Source: Albifimbria verrucaria
Lineage: Eukaryota; Ascomycota; Sordariomycetes; Hypocreales; Stachybotryaceae
NCBI GenBank assembly: GCA_020081605.1
Contig: JAHREC010000013.1
Span: 6,696,001 to 6,760,000, forward strand
Reading direction: 5' to 3'
DNA length: 64,000 nucleotides
How positions within the stretch are numbered: the first letter of the stretch is position 1; every line of letters begins with the position of its first letter. The notes under the pieces are model-generated. The model had not been told where the DNA came from and did no database searches. It worked only from the letters and a program-made list of their open reading frames with translations. Positions 60,775 through 64,000 of the stretch are shown here, in pieces. A program made the position numbers and the translations under genes.

Positions 60775-61584
60775 ATGCACAGGGTAGAAATGGCCATGAC
60801 GCCTTCGGTCCGATCACCTCGCCGGCCCCTGGCTGATGCTTCTCTCGTCGCCAAGTCCAACCAGGTCAGGACCATGGTGCAGCATGACTGGAGCATGCCT
60901 GAAGCGCCAGATCAATTCCAACAGCTCCCTGAAGCAAACGAATACCACTGGAAGCCTCGGAATGTCCATCAGGTGAAACGTCGTGACGTTGAGGTTGCCC
61001 GTCCTTCTGGTGTTGCTCGTCGCTCATCACGTGCTGAGCCTCACTCACGTGATCAGCTCGCTCCTTCAACTGACATGGAGCCAGCCTCATACGCACTGAG
61101 GCTCAGGTCAGCAGTCCCGTCACACAAGCCAAAACGGTCTCTCACTCGAGATGTCGATGGCCTGCCGCCACGGTCTGGCCGAAAGAGGCTGAGCAGCCCT
61201 CCCGCTGACCAGCAGCTCCGTGCCCTCGGCGCCTGGAGTGAGAGCAGCCTCGTCCGCCATAAAGGCATCCCGGCTGAGTTCCTGGGGACGATGAACGATA
61301 CTTGACGGCGCCGTCGCCGCCGCTGAGATCTCCAGGATACGCAAGGCTGCCAACCCCTGACCTGGTGCCGATTTCGGGGACCACGAGTTCTGCTCTTGCT
61401 GCGTAGACACACCAGAGGAGGTAGACAAAGCGTGGTACAGAGCGGGGAGAGCCAAGATGGATGCTCAACGTAAGTTCATGCGAGACTCTAGCGACAAACG
61501 ATTCGTGGCTGACCATCGATAGTGGAGAGTGCCATGGCACACATCGCTACCATGTCGTCGACTGGTAGGCGTCGGCTGGAATGA
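60775..61584 (+). CDS. Unknown fungal protein, two exons
   Basis: The chosen start is ATG 60775, in a good context (ATCATCGCCATG); an in-frame upstream extension to 60601 is possible. The product is basic and polar, with a conserved-looking head (RSPRRPLADASLVAKSNQ, TMVQHDWSMPEAP). Mid-gene it is rich in Arg/Ser/Pro. After a frame change near 61290-61350 it reads FGDHEFCSCCVDTPEEV and AWYRAGRAKMDAQ. A 53 bp intron (61471-61523; branch-like CTGAC, acceptor ATAG) leads to LESAMAHIATMSSTGRRRLE and TGA at 61584. That the downstream exon stays open across a textbook intron supports the model. No known domain. Confidence 0.5.
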
Positions 61585-62407
61585 TTAGCAGTGGGGAGGT
61601 ATGATTAACCTGGAGCGAGGAATAGTCAACGTCGTGTAGATTTAACGAGGGCATGGTGTCTGGCGTCTTGGGATTTGGGAAGGCCTCTGGTCTGGGCCTC
61701 GTAAATGGGCCCGAAGGTCTGTGTTAAAGGATTTCTGTTGGTTTTCAATAATGTAGTCCAAATCGTGGTCTCGCACATCGAATAAAGTCTTGGATGTTTT
61801 CTCTTCGCTCACTGTGAGCCTGTCGTGAGATGCCTGTTTGTTCATAGATGCTCGCTTGTAAGTGATTGAGTGAGATGAAAGGTTGAGATTGTTGAATTGA
61901 GGAACATGTCAGCTGCATTGCGACTTGAAGGGGAGCCGTCAGGGGAGGGTGTTCCCACAGCTGTGTGTCTCGAAGTGATCACGACGATGTCATAATGCGG
62001 GTGGTTGCGATTGAGGTCAGAAAACAGGCTGGGTTGAAGGTGACATGCGAGTGAGAGGAGCGCCGGTCGCCCAGGCAGACACGGCGATGTTGGCCTGAGT
62101 TCATGCCTCAGGCCACATTTTAGGAACCGCCCCATCGACGGTCCGGAAATAGAAGCGACCAAAATAACAGTCACATCTCACATCTCACTATCTTAACCAC
62201 GGTATCTTGTACTACAGTATCAAACAAAGCCGCGTGGGAATCGTCACACAAGGCTGCGTGGATTGCTTCGAGAATGTTCATTACGTGATTTCTATATACA
62301 GCCATTCGAAGCTTCTAAAGTCATTACGCTCCTTGCAGGCCTGTCGCAGTGCCTGCTTCAACATGGCCCGATAAAATGCATCATCAATTTATGTACGCCC
62401 AGCTTAT
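61585..62407. other. Intergenic between convergent genes
   Basis: No gene recognised. Confidence 0.4.
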
Positions 62408-63774
62408 TCACCGCTGAAGCTTTCCGGCTTCCGACGTCTCATCCCTCGACTGCTTCAGGAACGGAACCAGCATTGTGCCACCGGTACCCGTAAGCTGGGC
62501 CGGCAGCTCTTTCTTGGCCTCGCCCCTGCTGTTCGGCCTCCCGCAGCGGAGGATGAGCTCGCCAGGTTTTGTCGTCGACCGCCCGTCCAGGGCTGTTTCG
62601 ACGGTAGCACGATGTACCGTGTGACGATCTGGATGTGCTTGTTGCGGAACTGGGCCAGGGCCTCGGCCGCCGCGGCGTAGGCCTCTCGCAGACGCTTTGC
62701 TGCATCACCCTGCTCATGCTCCGCCGACAATGCGAGCTCGCGGATGCTGCCCATGCGGGCTACATGCGTCAGGAATCGTCGGTGTGGGCCCGGCATGTAC
62801 TCGCGCACTTCGCTGTGGAAGCTCTTCTGTCCGGGGCTGCCGTGCGTCGTGTGCTCAACGCCAAGCACCACGTCGAAGAACTGGATCAGGAGCTCTGGCC
62901 GTTGCTGCCACCACGCAAGTGTCGCCACTCACCGCGGCCATCGCCCTCGTCGTAGAAAACTCCACGCGGGAGGCCTGCTGCGGCCATGTTCATGCTCCCG
63001 GCAAGGAAAGGCCGGATGCGATGGTAAAGGTCATGGGATCGCACTTCTCGTACATGCGCTCGAGCATGGCGCCGACATCGTTGATGCATCGGCGCAGATC
63101 GTCCAATGCGGCTGTTACGGTCTGATAGTCACGCGTCTTAACTGCATCCAGTGCTTCCAGCATGCGGGGAATGATGCGAGCGGCCTTGGCCTCCATGGCT
63201 ACGCTGATGAGCAGGAACCACGACTCTGACTCGGTGCCAGTAAAGGTGACCAGGGTCTTGAGCGTGTCAATGTCGGAGAAGTCATTGCCTGTTGAGGTAA
63301 AGTTCCAGAGGTTGGCAGCGGCGTAAGAGAGGACGGGAGGCAGTTCGAGATGCGTAGAAACGCGGAGAAAAGGTACTGATATTGAAGGTGGAAGAATCTG
63401 AACTTGGTTAGTAGAAGTTCAAATGTGACAGGAGGACTTGTTCAACTACACACCTCTGCTGGCTTCTCACCACCCCAGACGTAAGCGTGCGTAGCAAATG
63501 CAAGCATCATGTATGCTCTTCGCCACTCGGCCTCACCCTTCAAACGATCAGTCGACAGCACAGGCAGTCGATCAATGGCATCGCGGACGCCATCGCTCTC
63601 GATCAACTGCGGCAAGTGCTGTGCGACCATCTCCCAGGGCTCGTAGTAGGAGTCTGACAGCTGTGTTGAAGGGGATTCTGAGGGAAGAAAGGCATTCTTG
63701 GTGACGGCGAACTTCTTGAGGTCCGTACTCGGCCTCTCACCAGGAGCGTGTGCGATAACTGCGTGAGGCGACAT
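62408..63774 (-). CDS. BNA2: Indoleamine 2,3-dioxygenase
   Basis: A haem enzyme opening the indole ring of tryptophan to N-formylkynurenine, the first step toward NAD and kynurenines. Exon 1 (from 63774, MSPHAVIAHAPGE) has EPWEMVAQHLPQLIE, RLPVLSTDRLKGEAEWRRAYMML and THAYVWGGEKPAE. An intron of about 60 bp follows. Then come ILPPSISVPFLRVSTHLELPPVLSYAAANLWNF, FTGTESESWFLLISVAMEA, MTFYHRIRPFLAGS, GVFYDEG and GSNGQSSLIQFFDVVLGVEH, and later HIQIVTRYIVLPS, where the His is the haem ligand position. The C-terminus GTGGTMLVPFLKQSRDET ends at TGA 62408. Frame breaks near 63020, 62890 and 62560 interrupt the reading, the same kind of indels as elsewhere. All landmarks are present. Confidence 0.85.
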
Positions 63775-64000
63775 GACTATTGTCGTAGAAGGAGGAAAGC
63801 CACGGGGATGGTTGGAAAGCTGTGCGAATGTGTGGGAGAGGAGAGGAGAGACAGAAGGTCCAGAGCAGGTGACTATATCTTAGCCCAGACCGAGTAACTT
63901 GTGCAATGGTAAGAGATGATGGCTGAATGGGATGGCTACACAAGGTCCAACTAGAATGTGGCGGATAGATGAAGCATTAGAAACATGGACCAAGGAGAGC

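Noticed and set aside
1..64000. CRISPR arrays, operons and bacterial-type elements
   Set aside because: The DNA is fungal; no regularly spaced repeats of that kind occur.
1..64000. Telomere repeats or complete transposons
   Set aside because: No TTAGGG arrays and no element with intact ends or a transposase was recognised by eye.

Overview
The window is nuclear DNA of a filamentous ascomycete fungus (Pezizomycotina). The signs are spliceosomal introns of about 50 to 75 bp with GT..AG ends and CTNAC-like branch sites, an intron-bearing tRNA-Lys, HMG-CoA reductase with a sterol-sensing domain, and fungal lineage-specific families (CmcJ/AsaB-type oxygenases, a fungal NB-ARC/TPR STAND protein, a fungal HGD-type kinase). 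The species cannot be named from the sequence.

Layout. 0-8 kb: a small cysteine-rich secreted peptide, a CorA-like membrane protein, and a fungal protein kinase flanked by two related tiny genes of a 'YLD' family. 8.7-20.3 kb: core metabolism, with tRNA-Lys(CUU), nicotinamidase converging on HMG-CoA reductase, and a membrane sulfatase-like protein. 20.3-49 kb: an accessory-looking block of gene-poor spacers, three paralogous CmcJ/AsaB-type 2-oxoglutarate/iron oxygenases, a STAND receptor (NB-ARC plus TPR), two amidases, an OPT oligopeptide transporter, a fungal-specific membrane-tail protein, a small multi-pass protein and a dead aminoglycoside-phosphotransferase-like gene. 50-64 kb: a membrane-anchored Dabb protein, a PPxY-containing conserved protein, a secreted Gly/Ala- and Gly/Asn-rich repeat protein, an EVE-domain protein, an unknown regulator-like protein and indoleamine 2,3-dioxygenase.

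Sequence quality. Many genes read only after one or more single-base frame changes. Nearly all those I traced are cured by adding one base to a short homopolymer, and they hit housekeeping genes (HMG-CoA reductase, nicotinamidase) as much as accessory ones. I read them as uncorrected assembly indels, not as mass gene decay, so coordinates span whole loci including introns and frame breaks.

How genes may work together. The clearest groups are the 23.2-44.9 kb stretch (oxygenases, amidases and peptide transporter around a STAND receptor), which could serve a specialised metabolite or self-recognition role, and the 3-7.9 kb kinase with two small YLD proteins. Both are inferences from adjacency. 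Nicotinamidase (NAD salvage) and indoleamine dioxygenase (first step of kynurenine/NAD synthesis) lie 52 kb apart and need not be linked.
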